A DNA stretch of 64,000 nt, from contig NC_016131.3 of NCBI RefSeq assembly GCF_000005505.3, positions 67,418,355-67,482,354 on the forward strand, in the 5' to 3' direction. The translations under genes were made by a program, and so were the position numbers. This document shows positions 11,785-24,100 of this stretch, in pieces. The DNA comes from Brachypodium distachyon (lineage: Eukaryota > Streptophyta > Magnoliopsida > Poales > Poaceae). The notes beneath the pieces are model-generated. The model was not told the origin of the DNA and searched no databases. It saw only the letters and a list, made by a program, of their open reading frames with translations. Within the stretch, counting starts at the first letter, position 1, and every line of letters begins with the position of its first letter.

Positions 11785-14498
11785 ATGCTGGAGAACCAGA
11801 AGCAAGCGGAGGTAGGCAGGCGCACGCACGCGCGATTGATTTTCTCTAGCTGTACTAGCTTGAAATTCGATTCTCTTTGCCCGCGCCGCCGGCCCTGGCT
11901 TTTAGTAGCTGGCTTCTTCTATCTCTAGCTAGCTTTGTGCCTGGTCTGCTAGTGGTAGGTGCGTGTAAGCGTGTAGCTAACGTTGCTTTGTGTGTGCACA
12001 TGCATGGCGGCGATCGGCTACAGGTTCTTTGGCCGAGGCTGGTGGCCAACAAGCTCTTCCGGAAGCCCTCCGGCAGCAACGCCTTCGTCGCCGACTTCCC
12101 GGCCTCCGCCGCCGCCGCCGCTGCCGCAGAGGAGCAGGAGGAGGAGGGGGTCGAAGCGGAGTTGCTGGACGACGGACGGTGTAGTCTCGATGCCGATGCC
12201 GACGCGGACCGCGGCATCAAGCGGCCGCGCGCACAGCAGCGGAGCAAGACGCTCAAGTACAGGTATGTCTGTGTCTTGTCTGGTCACTTTAATCGCTGCA
12301 CCACCATCGATTTTGTTATTGTTAACCGGGCGCCATTGGATCGAGCAGGCTGTTCGCGAGCACGTGGAACGTCGGCGGCGTGGCGCCACCGGACGACCTC
12401 GACCTGGCGGACTGGCTCGACACGGCCAACGGCACCTACGACATCTATGTCCTCGGGTACGTAACTATCAGGCGATCCAGCAGCTGGAATCGGAATTTCT
12501 AGCACCCTAGCACATTCACGCGGATGCATGGTTAGTAATGGCCTCTGTATGCAGATTTCAGGAGGTGGTGCCGCTTCGAGCGCGGAACGTGCTGGGCGCG
12601 GACAAGAACCGCATCGGCATGCGGTGGAACGAGCTCGTGCGGGCCGCGCTGAACCGAACTTCGCCATCGGCGGGATCCCATGACCAGCAGCCGCCCGTGG
12701 GAGGCGGGGAGAAGCAGAAGGTGCATCCCGTGAGGGACGGCGCCGGCGACCTGCAGCCGGCCCGGGACTTCCGCTGCGTGGTGAGCAAGCAGATGGTGGG
12801 CGTCCTGCTCACCGTCTGGGTCCGCGCCGACCTCCGCCGCTTCGTCCGCCGCCCCAGCGTCTCCTGCGTCGGCTGCGGCGTCATGGGCTGCCTCGGCAAC
12901 AAGGTGCGTGCAGTGCCAGCGTCATATAATTACTCTACTTCCGGCCTTTTCCGCCTTATTGGCATGCATATGCGCGATTTGATCATAATCGATCGGATGA
13001 CTCTGACACGAGAGGAGATTGGCATGAATGGCTTTGTTGTCCAGGGCGCCGTGTCCGTGAGGTTCTGGCTGCACGACACGAGCTTCTGCTTCGTGTGCTG
13101 CCACCTGGCGTCCGGCGGCAGGGAGGGCGACGAGGCGCACCGCAACTCCGACGCGGCGGAGATCCTCTCGCGGGCGACCTTCCCGCGCCGCCGCCACTCC
13201 TCGTCGTCGTCGCCGCTCACCTCCTCCGCGCCCCACAAGATTCTAGAACACGAGTAAGTACAAAAGGCGCCCACACATCGACGCCACGCATGGCCAGATC
13301 GAAACCTCCATTTCTTTTTCATGTGCGCTACAGTAGCTCTCCGTGCCGCCAGCAAGTCAATGGAAGAAACGCAAAACACCAGTAGTAGTATAGTGCTATA
13401 CTCGTTGTCGCCGCTGACCGACCGAATCAAGCGATCGAGCCGGGAAAATATCAACGTACTTACGTACGGCAGGCCCTTCTTACTGGTTAAATAACTACGG
13501 CCACGACACGATCGCGATTATACCTTACCTTATCTGGTAGTTGAACAGTCTCCGGTAAAAATCAAGAGTAGGTGTATATCGCCGTATCGGAGATACGTAT
13601 TACATGTAAGCTGTACACGCACGTAAATACCATCTTTAATCGCTCGACGACGGTGACTTTCACTTTCACTGTGCGTACGTTATTCCGCTGGCCGGTGCCG
13701 CTCGTGACAAGGACATGCAATGCTGAGATGGTGTTGGTGATCGATCGTGCTTCGTTGGTGCATGCATGTTGTAGACTTTTGACCAATGATCGACCTGCCG
13801 TTCAGTTTCTAATTGTTTGTACTGCTGTGGCGTGGCATGCAGCCGGGTGATCCTGCTTGGGGACCTCAACTACAGGATCTCCCTGCCGGAGGCCAAGACG
13901 AGGCTGCTGGTGGAAAGGCAGGACTGGAAGACGCTGCTGGAGAACGACCAGCTCCGAGGCGAGGTGTCCGACCAAGGCGGCGCGTTCCACGGCTGGAACG
14001 AGGGGCCCATCACCTTCTCCCCCACCTACAAGTACCACCGGAACTCCGACGCCTACTACGGCTGCGCCCAGCAGCAGCCCAAGAAAGGCGACACGAAGCT
14101 CAAGCGCCGCGCCCCGGCATGGTGAGAAACACCGGGCCGGGAAATTTTGCACCCGATCGATCGAGGAAGCACGGGGTTTAGAAAGTTAAACTGAGCTGTT
14201 TTTTGTGTTTCTTGTGTGTGTTTTCAGGTGCGACCGCATACTGTGGCACGGCGCGGGGCTGAAGCAGAGCCGGTACGACCGGTGCGAGTCGCGGCTGTCG
14301 GACCACCGCCCCGTGCGCGCACTCTTCGCCGTCGAGGTGGACGCGCCGCGGAACCTCAACTCCCTCCGGAGCTTCTTCATGTCCGAGAGGTTCGACTGCA
14401 GGGCGGCCAAGAGCTCGGTCAGTGACCTGCTCTGCCGTGAGGACGGCGACGGCGACGGCGACGCGACGAGCAGCGCCAGATTCGACCAGGACGTATGA
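11785..14498 (+). CDS. type I inositol polyphosphate 5-phosphatase
   Basis: Seven exons give 493 aa: 11785-11811, 12024-12262, 12349-12456, 12555-12903, 13045-13253, 13843-14121, 14228-14498, all GT-AG with matching phases. The protein has the exonuclease/endonuclease/phosphatase fold of inositol polyphosphate 5-phosphatases, which remove the 5-phosphate of Ins(1,4,5)P3 and related inositol phosphates or phosphoinositides. Visible motifs are STWNVGG at 93-99, FQE at 126-128, FVCCHLASG at 257-265, GDLNYR at 317-322 (catalytic motif), WCDRILWHG at 404-412 and SDHRPV at 428-433 (catalytic). No WD40 domain is present, so this is a plant type I enzyme (IP5P4/CVP2-like group). The N-terminal residues [13 protein letters not shown] match the family start. 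Oddities are a 27-nt first coding exon, a long alanine run in exon 2 and an Asp-Gly repeat near the C terminus. The start is the first ATG after the TATA box. Confidence 0.93.
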
Positions 14499-17400
14499 GC
14501 GTTCAGGCTGCGAGAGAGGAGAATCGAGACGTGCGGGTCGTTGCTCCCAACTGTAAACAGCAGAAGAGATTGATCGATCTGTTCCGGTGTTCATATATAT
14601 ATCTACAGGAATACTAGCTACTAGGACAGAGATGTTTTTTTTTCCTCCCACCCCCTGTTCGGCTGTTCCTGAGTCCCTGTAAATTAATCACGCCTGTACT
14701 CTTGTTTGGATGGATGGACAACCGTAACGATGGAGTCGTCGCTGGCCGTGAACAACAACCGCTTCAGTTGGTCTATGAACGGCACCTTTCTTTCTACAGT
14801 GTCTAGCTAGGACTAGGATATATACATGTGTTTTTCCAACCTGTTCCTGACTTTATGCGACTGCGTTTGTACTCGTCTTGATCCCAATGAGCTGTCCCAA
14901 GCTAAACTTGTTTTGATTCGATGGCCAAGTGACGAGTTGTCGCTGTAACGCCTGCGAGGATGGGACCTGGTGGCCATAAACAACTGCAAATAGGCCTTGA
15001 ACAGTGCTTAATTTTCTACTGGGAGTTGATTAAATCAAAAAGTCGTTCATGCATCTTTTCTTCTATTTTTCTGACTTGGATCTTAATTGTTCGCATTGTC
15101 AACCTCTAATCAGAAGATATCAGACATGGCTTTAGCTTTCTCTGTGAGTGTACAGTGTATGCACAATGTTTTTTCTTCTCATAGAAAAAGAGCCAATGTG
15201 GCACTGTCATGGGCTATTGCAATTGGTCACTACACACTACGGGGAGGTCACAATCCGCCCCCTATATTCAAAGGCTCCGCTAAGATTGTCCCCCTTTCTT
15301 GTTCTCTGCTGCGTGTTCCCTTCTCCTTGTCTGTAGTATTGCGCAAGAACAGATGAGGGTGATCCAAGACCAGGTTAATTGATGCTGCCAAATTGCCATG
15401 CAAGTTGCGATCTTCCATCTGCGTAGGTGCTGGACAGCGGTTGATCTTCCCTGTACCTGTCATCGGCGTGAGGCCACATGTATTTTTCTGTAGTCTACTA
15501 GTCTGTATGATGTGGTTACAGTTTTGGTGACCGGCCGAGTATTAGCTAGTGCAGTTAAATTATCACTCTCCATGTATGAAAATCCTCGAAGACTCGCAAT
15601 ATTCCTTGAAGATTTGGGCGCGAAATCCGAATTCGAATGTTCAGAATATGTGAACAGACCATCTCATGGATACTGTTGGCGACTTGGCGTCTAGCTACTT
15701 TTTCTGAAGTTTCATCACTGTAGTCTGATTAATTAGTGCATGATTAGTCCTAAACAAGGGCGCTCCTGAAGATTCTCCCAGGCACCCAAAATAATTAAAT
15801 CAATCATGGCTTTCTTATAGAAATAGCTAAGTACAGTTGCCATGGACTATAAGGCAATGTCCTACTCGATAACAACACGAAACTCTTGTTGTTTATGACA
15901 ACCAATCATCTTAAATAACCATCTAATTAACACCCGCTAAACCATATGGGTCCAACTTTATTAGAGGGGTATGAGAAAATTATTAGATCCGTAAGAACAG
16001 AGCGCCGCTGATGGACATAAGAATTGGTAGCGAGATAACGTTGCCAGACTACATTAATCATCATACTTTCAAGGGTTTTTTAGGAGGAAGGATTAAGATT
16101 GCACCCCCGATAATTCCTTTAACTGCAATCACATCAATAGAGCAGCTATAGCTAAGCAGCTCATGCACAACTTGTATTCTTTTTTTCAGTTTTTCTCTGA
16201 AAGCTCCATTTTTCTTCTTCATGTTTAAACCTGTATCTGCATGGAAGAGCATGTAGAAGACAAATACTATTGTTCATCCACTGACAAAACGCAGGGTCAA
16301 GAGCATTTTCTTACGAGCGAAATAACACCCCCCTTTTCAGATGATATGAGCAGCTTTGGTTTCAAAAATGGCAAGTTGGTAGGCCATGCATATCTTGATG
16401 GTGCAATGGTGGCCCTTAATTAGGTCAAATGCCTCACAACCACCTAGCATGACGAGCAAACAAAGGAACATTTTTGGCAAAGAACGAAGTAGTCTAGTGA
16501 AATCAGTGTTCTTCGTTGCCGTTCCTGGCGAAATATCCTGCTACAGCCATACGCATACTCCATAGTCCAATGACGACCGCATATCTAATGTCTAAATATG
16601 TGCCAAGCGGAAGGTAAGGCTAAGACAAATCCACGATAAATGATAAACTTTCCAAACATCACCGCGGTTGGTAGGATATACTTGGATTTTGGGTGGCCAG
16701 TTTGATGGAACGTGGCATGCAATTGGTTTGATTGAAAGATATGTAAACTCTGAAGACAAATGGTATGTATGTATGTACAAGTGGCCCTGTGGCAGCTTGA
16801 ATTTCTTTCGTCATTCGCGTCGACATGGCCCTATAGACGTCGCCAATAATACACCACATACGTCACAGTGGCCTCAAATCCATGCAAAAGCTCTTGATCC
16901 TAGCTTAATTTACGGCATTTTTTTTTCTGCCACGTAAAGTGCATGTTCTGGTAGTGGGTTTGAGTAGATGGATAAGGTGGTGCGATCGAGTCGACAATGC
17001 CACGACTTGCACAACGTTTAAACGTGTCATTTTAAGTTACTTGCTACTCTCTTACGTGTTATTTCCAATCGAAGGCATTCCAGAAATCAATGTGCATCTG
17101 CAATTCTGCATACTAGATGACGTGGTCCGAATTGGTAGCTGACGGTGTTTTCGTCAGCAATCGGATTTCAGGGCACGTATTAATTCGATCAAACCTGTGT
17201 GAAACAAAACGAGGAACAGTCCGGGTGCCCGTGCCCATGGGCCCATCGCGTGCGGCCAGTCGCCCTCGGCCGCGCCGGATCTCCTGCCGCTTCGAGTCCT
17301 GGTCTTCGGAGGCGCCGGAAAATTCGCAGAGCATCTCACCGCGGGCGATGGAGAAGACGCCGGCCGGAAAATTCGTCTCGAGACGGTCTCCCGACTCCGT

Positions 17401-17820
17401 GGGCGGCAAACCTCGCACGGGCGAATGTGGCCCATGGTCGGGCATCTTATCGGCCCATATAACGGTGGGTTCCGTTCGCCGCGGGGAATTGCCATGCCGT
17501 CTGGGCCGTGTGCGCCACCGATCCGGTGGGCCATGCGTCTTGCCATCGCGGTCCGTCGCACCGCTGCTCGTCTCGCCATATGCATCCAACGTTAGTTCTA
17601 CGCTTACGTTACTTGGGTTTCCGTCGTGGGTTGCAAAAAACATCGGGAAGCAAGCACGGGCGGCCAGCCAGATCCGCCATGTCCGGCCCCGACGCACCCA
17701 TCCCCACACTGCGCCCCTTCCTGCCTCTTTGCTAGACTACCTACGTGTAGCTTAATTAGCCCCAAAAACCAATTAATCCAGTTGCACTACTACTCATCAG
17801 CCATCACGTACTGATGATCG
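14499..17820. other. 3' flank and intergenic
   Basis: This follows the 5-phosphatase stop. AT-rich sequence to 17100 shows no gene. From 17110 to 17760 the sequence is GC-rich and open on both strands, but no domain or splice pattern is recognisable. It is probably the upstream region of the FAS1 gene. Confidence 0.4.
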
Positions 17821-18492
17821 ATGGCCACAAGGAGGAGGAGGGTGCTCTTCCCGCTCAGGCGGCCACGGCCGCTCCCGCAACGACGTAACCTCCTTGCGGG
17901 CCTCGCCGCCGCAACCGCGGTGACCCTCCTCTTCACCGTCCTCATGCTCCTCTTCCCACCCCGCTACGACGACGACAACATCCACACAACATCCTCGAGC
18001 TCGCGTAACATCCCGCCTCTTCACTGCCGCGGCGCGAGCCAGCAGCAGCTAGGGGAATTCGGCGAAATGATGGTGTCCATGCTCCCCAGGGACCTGGCCT
18101 TCACCGCCTTCGTGCCCTCGCCGGAATCTTTCCGCCGCGTCCTCAATCTGCGGCCGCCCAACGACAGCGTGGCTCGTGATGGGACGAAGAAGAAGGCCGC
18201 CAGCGACGACGCCACCTACGCCGTCGTCTCTCGCGTGCTCGGCTTCTCCGCGATCCCTCGAGCGCTGCGGTCCGCGGACGTGCCTCTGCGCGAGCCGGCG
18301 CGGCTCCTGGACTCCGTGTCTGGATTGAGGATTTACGCGTGGAGGGACGAAGTCGACGGGGCTCTCGTCGTCAACGGCGTGCGGTCCGAGTGCGTCGATA
18401 TCGTCAGGGGCGAGACGGTGGTCCATGTTATGGCGGGGGTCCTCATGGATGCCGAGTTCCAGCGGTCTTTCGCTTACGAATTCGAGGATTAG
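17821..18492 (+). CDS. FAS1-domain membrane-anchored protein
   Basis: This is a single-exon gene of 223 aa. An arginine-rich N terminus (RRRR at 4-7, RR at 13-14 and 21-22) precedes one hydrophobic segment at about 24-45, suggesting a type II single-pass membrane protein with the rest in the lumen or outside. Residues about 75-220 resemble one fasciclin (FAS1) domain: LAFTAFVPSPESFRRV matches the first conserved block and VVHVMAGVLM the second. Known plant fasciclin-like arabinogalactan proteins are longer, with a cleaved signal peptide, proline-rich regions and a GPI signal. None is seen here, so it belongs to the short FAS1 group of unknown function. An in-frame or overlapping ATG lies a few bases upstream; 17821 is chosen because the frame is open and the arginine-rich start is typical. 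Confidence 0.8.
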   Translation: MATRRRRVLFPLRRPRPLPQRRNLLAGLAAATAVTLLFTVLMLLFPPRYDDDNIHTTSSSSRNIPPLHCRGASQQQLGEFGEMMVSMLPRDLAFTAFVPSPESFRRVLNLRPPNDSVARDGTKKKAASDDATYAVVSRVLGFSAIPRALRSADVPLREPARLLDSVSGLRIYAWRDEVDGALVVNGVRSECVDIVRGETVVHVMAGVLMDAEFQRSFAYEFED

Positions 18493-18629
18493 CAGTTTAG
18501 TACCTCATCGAGCCTCCTGTTATTTACTCACTCCGCTCTTATCGTCTACAGCATGCGTTTACTGTTGCCGACTCAAGTCAAAATTTGTAAAGTTCGACCA
18601 AATTTTTACGAAAATGAACAAATATTATA

Positions 18630-18753
18630 CTCCCTCCGTCTAACAAAAGATGTCTCAAATTTGTCAAAATTTAGATGTATCTAGACATGACTTAGTGTAT
18701 AGATGCATTCAAATTTAATTAAAGTTGAGACATACTTTGTTGGACGGAGGAAG
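18630..18753. mobile_element. Stowaway MITE
   Basis: The left end CTCCCTCCGTCTAACAAAAG pairs with the inverted right end (TTTGTTGGACGGAGGAAG). TA duplications lie at 18628-18629 and 18754-18755. It is 124 bp, non-coding, 140 bp past the FAS1 stop, so possibly in its 3' UTR. Confidence 0.85.
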
Positions 18754-18759
18754 TATGAA

Positions 18760-19600
18760 AAAAAAATGTACTCCCTCTTATTCACAAAAAGTGACGCTTA
18801 TTTTGTACTAAGTGGACGATATTTTTTTTTTGATCTTTTGTTATAACCCCGAATTTACAGATATTTCAAAAAGGAGTGTAGAAATAATCTTTTCGCAATA
18901 TCATTCAGATGGTATTGCTATTTGACAGTAGTTGATTGTTTTTGGATCTGCAACCACTTGATGTTTCCTCACAAAATGCTTCTTCCTCTTCTTTGCGTCT
19001 GGATGCGGTGGCGCTAGGCAGAGGAGTCTCACGTCAAGCTGGAGACCTGGAGTTGACGACGACATGAATGAGGTAGCGCCGGGTAGTAACTAAGGTTGAA
19101 TGGAACGGAGGCTCGAAAGTAGTAACCGGTAGGGTCTAGTGGAATTGTTTGATCCAACATTCCAATGGCAAAACTATATGAGTCAATGGCAACGCTGCTT
19201 GAATTCGACACTGAAGCAATATCAAAGCAATTTGAACAGATTTATACACCAAAATTACATCAAAAACCAAAGCATTTTATCTGAAAATCATGCAATGGAA
19301 GCACGGTATAAAAATACTACTCCCTAGTTCAAAGCCGTGCCAACACCAATCTTTATGAAACGGAGTGAGTAGCATCGAAGCATTTTGACCATCTAGTTTT
19401 TTCGGCTTACATGAACAGAATCATGAACAAATTTTTCCCATAAACTGAGTCATGATAAAATTTCTCCCAGAACCATTTCATAATCTAACAAAAAGGACAT
19501 GCATGTAGATGCTCTGTTTTTTAGGCACTCTAATTATTTTAGGGCCATTGCAGATGCTCTATTTTTTTAGGGAACCGTAGATGCTCTAATGCCACATCCG
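18760..19600. other. intergenic, repeat fragments
   Basis: A second Stowaway-like left end (CTCCCTCTTATTCACAAAAAG) starts near 18770 without a clear right partner. The phrase GCAGATGCTCTA recurs near 19550-19585, as at transposon ends. No gene is supported. Confidence 0.4.
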
Positions 19601-19606
19601 TGGAGT

Positions 19607-19660
19607 TGGGCCGCTGCATCCTAGTAATGGGCTATGGTAACAAAAGGAACGTAATGGGCT
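19607..19660 (+). promoter_or_regulatory. site II (TGGGCY) cluster, probable original cyclin-J18 promoter
   Basis: Three TGGGCC/T words occur at 19607-19612, 19628-19633 and 19655-19660. Site II motifs are known binding sites for TCP factors in promoters of plant cell-cycle and growth genes. With the LINE and one target copy removed, they would lie about 145-200 bp upstream of the cyclin-J18 ATG. The function is inferred. Confidence 0.45.
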
Positions 19661-19693
19661 AACCCGTTCTGCTGAGGCCGGCTAGTGTCTGGC

Positions 19694-19708
19694 ATCTATT
19701 CCTGACCC
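19694..19708. repeat. LINE target-site duplication, left copy
   Basis: ATCTATTCCTGACCC is repeated exactly at 25307-25321, directly after the LINE's A-rich tail. Confidence 0.92.
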
Positions 19709-19958
19709 CAACGTTATTTATCAAAGTCATACCTCAGCGACTTCTAACCTAGGCAACTAGGGTTTCCTACTTCGCCGGCGGCTTGACCTCCGGTGTCGAT
19801 TCAGCTTCTACTTTCTTCTCCGATTCTCCTGGGGATTGCTTGCAGTTGTTCTCGGGCTGATAAAGGGGACGACTTGTTCGTCTGCCCGGCCTTGGAATCG
19901 ACTAGCAGGTGGAACTAGGATTTCTGGTGGATCGATACTATTCGGTGAATTTTTTTCG

Positions 19959-21169
19959 ATGGCTTCTTCTGCTTCCTCGTCGGGGAAAGACAAGGATGGG
20001 GCGGCTCTGGCGAGCGCCATGAACAACCTGGTCCTAAGGGATGCTGAGCTTGACGAAGTGCAGATCGGCGTGGAGGTGATTGAGAAGTTAGAGAAAGAGC
20101 CCTGATGGCTAGTTCTGGCGAGGGTGAACACCACGAGACCTTTCACTGTGACTGCGTTATATGATACCATGAGATTCATCTGGGGACTTGCTATGGATTT
20201 TGAGCCTCGGGAGGTTAACAATAATCTCTTCTTGTTCAATCTCTTTTGCCTTGGGGATTGGAAGAAAGTGACGCAGCAGGGCCCGTGGCTCTTCCGCAGG
20301 ATGGTGGTGGTGCTAGAAGATTACGACGGCAAGGCAGATTTGTCTTCGATTCCCTTGAATCGAACCGCGGTTTGGGCGCAGATCCACAAGATCCCGGAAC
20401 TCTACCGCATCCCAGCGGTGGTGGACCAACTTGCCGCAGGATCGGGCGCGTGCAAAGCGTCGAGCTGAACCCAATAAAGGTGTATGAAGGAGATTATGTG
20501 CGTGTTCGTGCAAGCATTGATGTTGGCAATTCGCTGATCCGGGTGGTTACGCTGGCAATTGGTAAAGAGCGGATGCTACTTGATATCAAGTATGAAAAGA
20601 TGGGCATGTTCTGTGAAATCTGTGGTCTTCTTGGCCACACCCGGGATGAGTGTGGCACTGGGATACATGGCGAGAGCGCGGTGCAATATGGCGAGTGGAT
20701 GCTGGCCAAGCGACGGGCTGCACCCCACGAGCTTGTCTTTGTGGCCAGAGCGCCTTTCTCCGGCCGGCAGGGTGGTGGCCGCAGCCAGGGAGGCAGAGGC
20801 AGGGGCATGGGTGCTAAGAAAAGGTCATCAGATGATGCTGATCTTGACAAGGAGGAAGACTTGACGGACACTGCGTCGAGCCCCGCCAAGACTGACATGC
20901 CGGTTGAGCCAGTTGGTTCTGAGTCCGCACGTAAGAAGCTTGATATGGGAGTGGATGCCGACGAGACGAGAAACCCAGATAATACCATGTCTGTGGATAT
21001 ACCAGCTTCGTCTGAAACTAAGGGGGTTGAGGATGTGCCACCTCCACTGCCACACTATGTGAAGCCTAAAGCAAACAAGAAGATACGACAGGGATCGCCT
21101 CCCTCAAAGGCGCAATCTAGTATTGATGGATCGGCAGCCTCCGCGGAGGGGGACCGCCGGGAGCAATGA
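19959..21169 (+). pseudogene. LINE ORF1 (DUF4283 / CCHC gag-like), broken
   Basis: The ATG at 19959 opens MASSASSSGKDKDG and a DUF4283-like region, interrupted by a TGA at 20103-20105. The region continues in the same frame (RPFTVTALYDTMRFIWGLAM ...), then shifts frame near 20440-20460 before VELNPIKVYEGDYVRVRASI. A CCHC knuckle (C-x2-C-x4-H-x4-C, CEICGLLGHTRDEC) is encoded at about 20610-20652, followed by a Gly/Arg-rich and acidic tail. Such proteins bind the element RNA in the ribonucleoprotein. One stop and one frameshift make it non-functional as read. Confidence 0.85.
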
Positions 21170-24100
21170 GTATTTTGAGTTGGAACTGTCGTGGGATTGG
21201 CAACAACGCGACAGTTCGCGAGCTACGCACTATGGTGCGACGTTTTGCCCCTTCGGTGCTCTGTCTGCAAGACAAGCGCGAGGGCTAATAATCTTGCTTT
21301 TACTTTGGGTTTTAGTAGTAGTCTTGCTGTTAGTAGTAATGGTCGGAGTGGAGGTCTAGCTTTGTATCGGAACAATGATTTTTCAATGGAGTTAATTCAC
21401 TATTCGCAGTATCATATTGATGTTATTGTTCGCAGAGGGGATGACGAGCCATGGCGTCTCACTTGCATTTATGGGGAAGCTTCTATCCGTGAGAGACACA
21501 AGACTTGGGACTTGCTTCGTTTCCTTAGGAGTGAGTCCAGTCTGCCATGGGTATGCATTGGTGATTTCAATGAAGTTTTACATCAAGATGAACACTTTGG
21601 TGTTGGTGAATGTAGCTCTGAACAGATTAGAGGCTTTCGTGATGTTGGGGATCTATGTGGCCTATGTGATCTTGGTTTTAATGGCAATGTATGGACTTTT
21701 GAGAAGAGGGTTCGTGGAGGTTCTTTTACAAGGGTTCGACTGGATCGGGCGCTAGCTTCCACAGAATGGTGGTCCAGGTTCCCTTTTGCTGCTCTTTTCC
21801 ATCTCACTGCCACAAAGTCAGATCATTGCCCGATTCTTCTCAAGACGACTGAACCTTCGCAAGGAAGTCGTGAGAGAAGGGCTCGAGGATTCGGTACGAG
21901 AAGATGTGGGAGACACATGAAAGTTTCGCTTCCTTTGTCTCTAGTAAGTGGAAGGAATTAGGTCGGAGCCGCACTATGGGAGAATTAAATGGTAAATTAA
22001 AAGTTTTTGGCGATCTTTTGCTTGCTTGGAATGATGAGATCTTCGGCAGTGTCCGTAAAAAGATGAGAGAGCTTCTTGCCGAACTGGAGAGACTCTGTGC
22101 CCTTCCAGGCCGTACTGGACCTTCTAGCGGGGAGATTGCAATTGTTGACAAGCTCACGGAGTGGAACCAGCGGAAGGAGATTATGTGGCGCCAAAGATCT
22201 CGAGTTCAATGGTTAGCGGAGGGAGATAGTAATACCCGTTTTTTCCATCAAAAGGCAGGTGGTCGTAGGAAGAAAAATCGTATTGAGCGTTTATGTCTCC
22301 CGGCGGGGTGTTTACCGAGGATTTTCAAGAGATGGCGGAGCATACGGAGAATTTTTATAATAATCTTTATACTTCGGAAGGGGTTGCTGGCATGGAGCGT
22401 GTGCTGAATTGTGTACCCAGGAAGGTTACTACTCCTATGGCCGAGCGCCTAGATCGCCCGTATCAGGCGGACGAGGTCAAAACGGCGATGTTCCAAATGT
22501 ACCCGACGAAGGCGCCGGGCTCTGACGGCTTCCCGGCACATTTTTTTCAGCGACATTGGGATTTGTGTGGGGAAGAGGTGACGGAGGCGGTACTGAATAT
22601 TTTGAAGGGTGTTGAAGAGCCGCATGATATGAATCACACCCTTATTGTTTTAATTCCGAAGGTCCTAGGTGCATCATCTCTATCTCAATTTCGTCCGATT
22701 AGCTTATGTAATGTGGTTTTGAAACTTGTGTCCAAGGTGCAAGCAAATCGTTTGAAGGAGATTTTACCAGAAATTATTTCTGAGGAGCAATCGGCTTTTG
22801 TTCCGGGGCGCGTTATCACAGATAATATTATAACGGCGTACGAGTGCCTACATTTTATGAAGAAGAAAAGGGCCCGAGGATCTCAATATTGTGCTCTGAA
22901 GCTCGACATGATGAAGGCCTATGACCGAGTTGAATGGGAATATTTACGGGCTATCATGGCCAAGCTTGGTTTTTCTGATCGCTGGGTATCTTCGATTATG
23001 AGGGTGGTGACCTCTGTATCTTTCTCGGTGTTGTTTAATTGTGAACGAACAAGTGTGTTTCGCCCGACCAGGGGGATCCGTCGGGGTGACCCAATCTCAC
23101 CATATTTGTTTTTGTTAGCAGCCGAAGGTTTGTCTTGCCTGTTAAGGAGCAGGGGGAATTCGGAAAATTTGTCGAGCATCGTTCTGGCGCCCATAGCTCA
23201 CCCGGTCAATCATCTCTTATTTGCAGACGACAGCTTGCTATTTGCTAAAGCGAATGTGGCAGGGGCAGAGGCTATCACAGAGGTTCTGGATATTTATTGT
23301 AATGCATCGGGGTAGCGTATCAACCGGCAGAAGAGCTCAATCCATTTTAGTAAGGGTTGCCCAGCAGATACGAGGCATGCGACGATGGAGTTGCTCCAAG
23401 TGCCTAATGAATCTCTAAATGCTAAATATCTTGGTATGCCAACTGATGTAGGGAACTCTAAAAACGGGGCTTTCAAATATTTGAAGGACCGGGTTTGGGG
23501 TAAAGCACAGGAATGGATGGAGCAAGAGCTCTCTGCTGGGGGGAAGGAAGTCTTGATTAAATCTGTTGCACAGGCTGTTCCTACTTATTCGATGGCTTGC
23601 TTTAAGCTCCCGAGAGGTTTTTGTCTCAAGATTAATTCCATGATCCGGAGTTTCTGGTGGGAAAGTAAGCAGGGCAAGCGCAAGCCTCATTGGGTGTCAT
23701 GGGACACCACGACCATGCCAAAGTATATGGGGGGACTTGGCTTTCGCGATATCGAGTTGTTTAACCTCTCTTTGCTTGCGCGACAAGCTTGGCGGGTGCT
23801 GGTCCAACCGTCCACTTTGAGCGCAAGAATTCTTCGAGCTGTCTACTTTCCTCAGGGTTCTCTGATGTCAGCTAGCTTGGGACAACGGCTATCTCAGATC
23901 TGGCGGGCTGTAATCGAGGGACGGGATGTTTTGAAGCTGGGCATTGTCAGGCGTATTGGAGATGGTAAAACGACTTCAATTTGGTATGATGGCTGGATAC
24001 CACGTGATGAGAGGCGTCTTCCCTATACGGCTGCAAGGTCTGACTCGCCGGTGAAGGTATCGGAGTTGATTAATCCTACTGTGCATGAATGGGACATCAA

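Noticed and set aside
17113..17755. Overlapping 198-aa and 212-aa frames on opposite strands
   Set aside because: Open on both strands because of GC content; no domain, no splice signals, no start context to support either.
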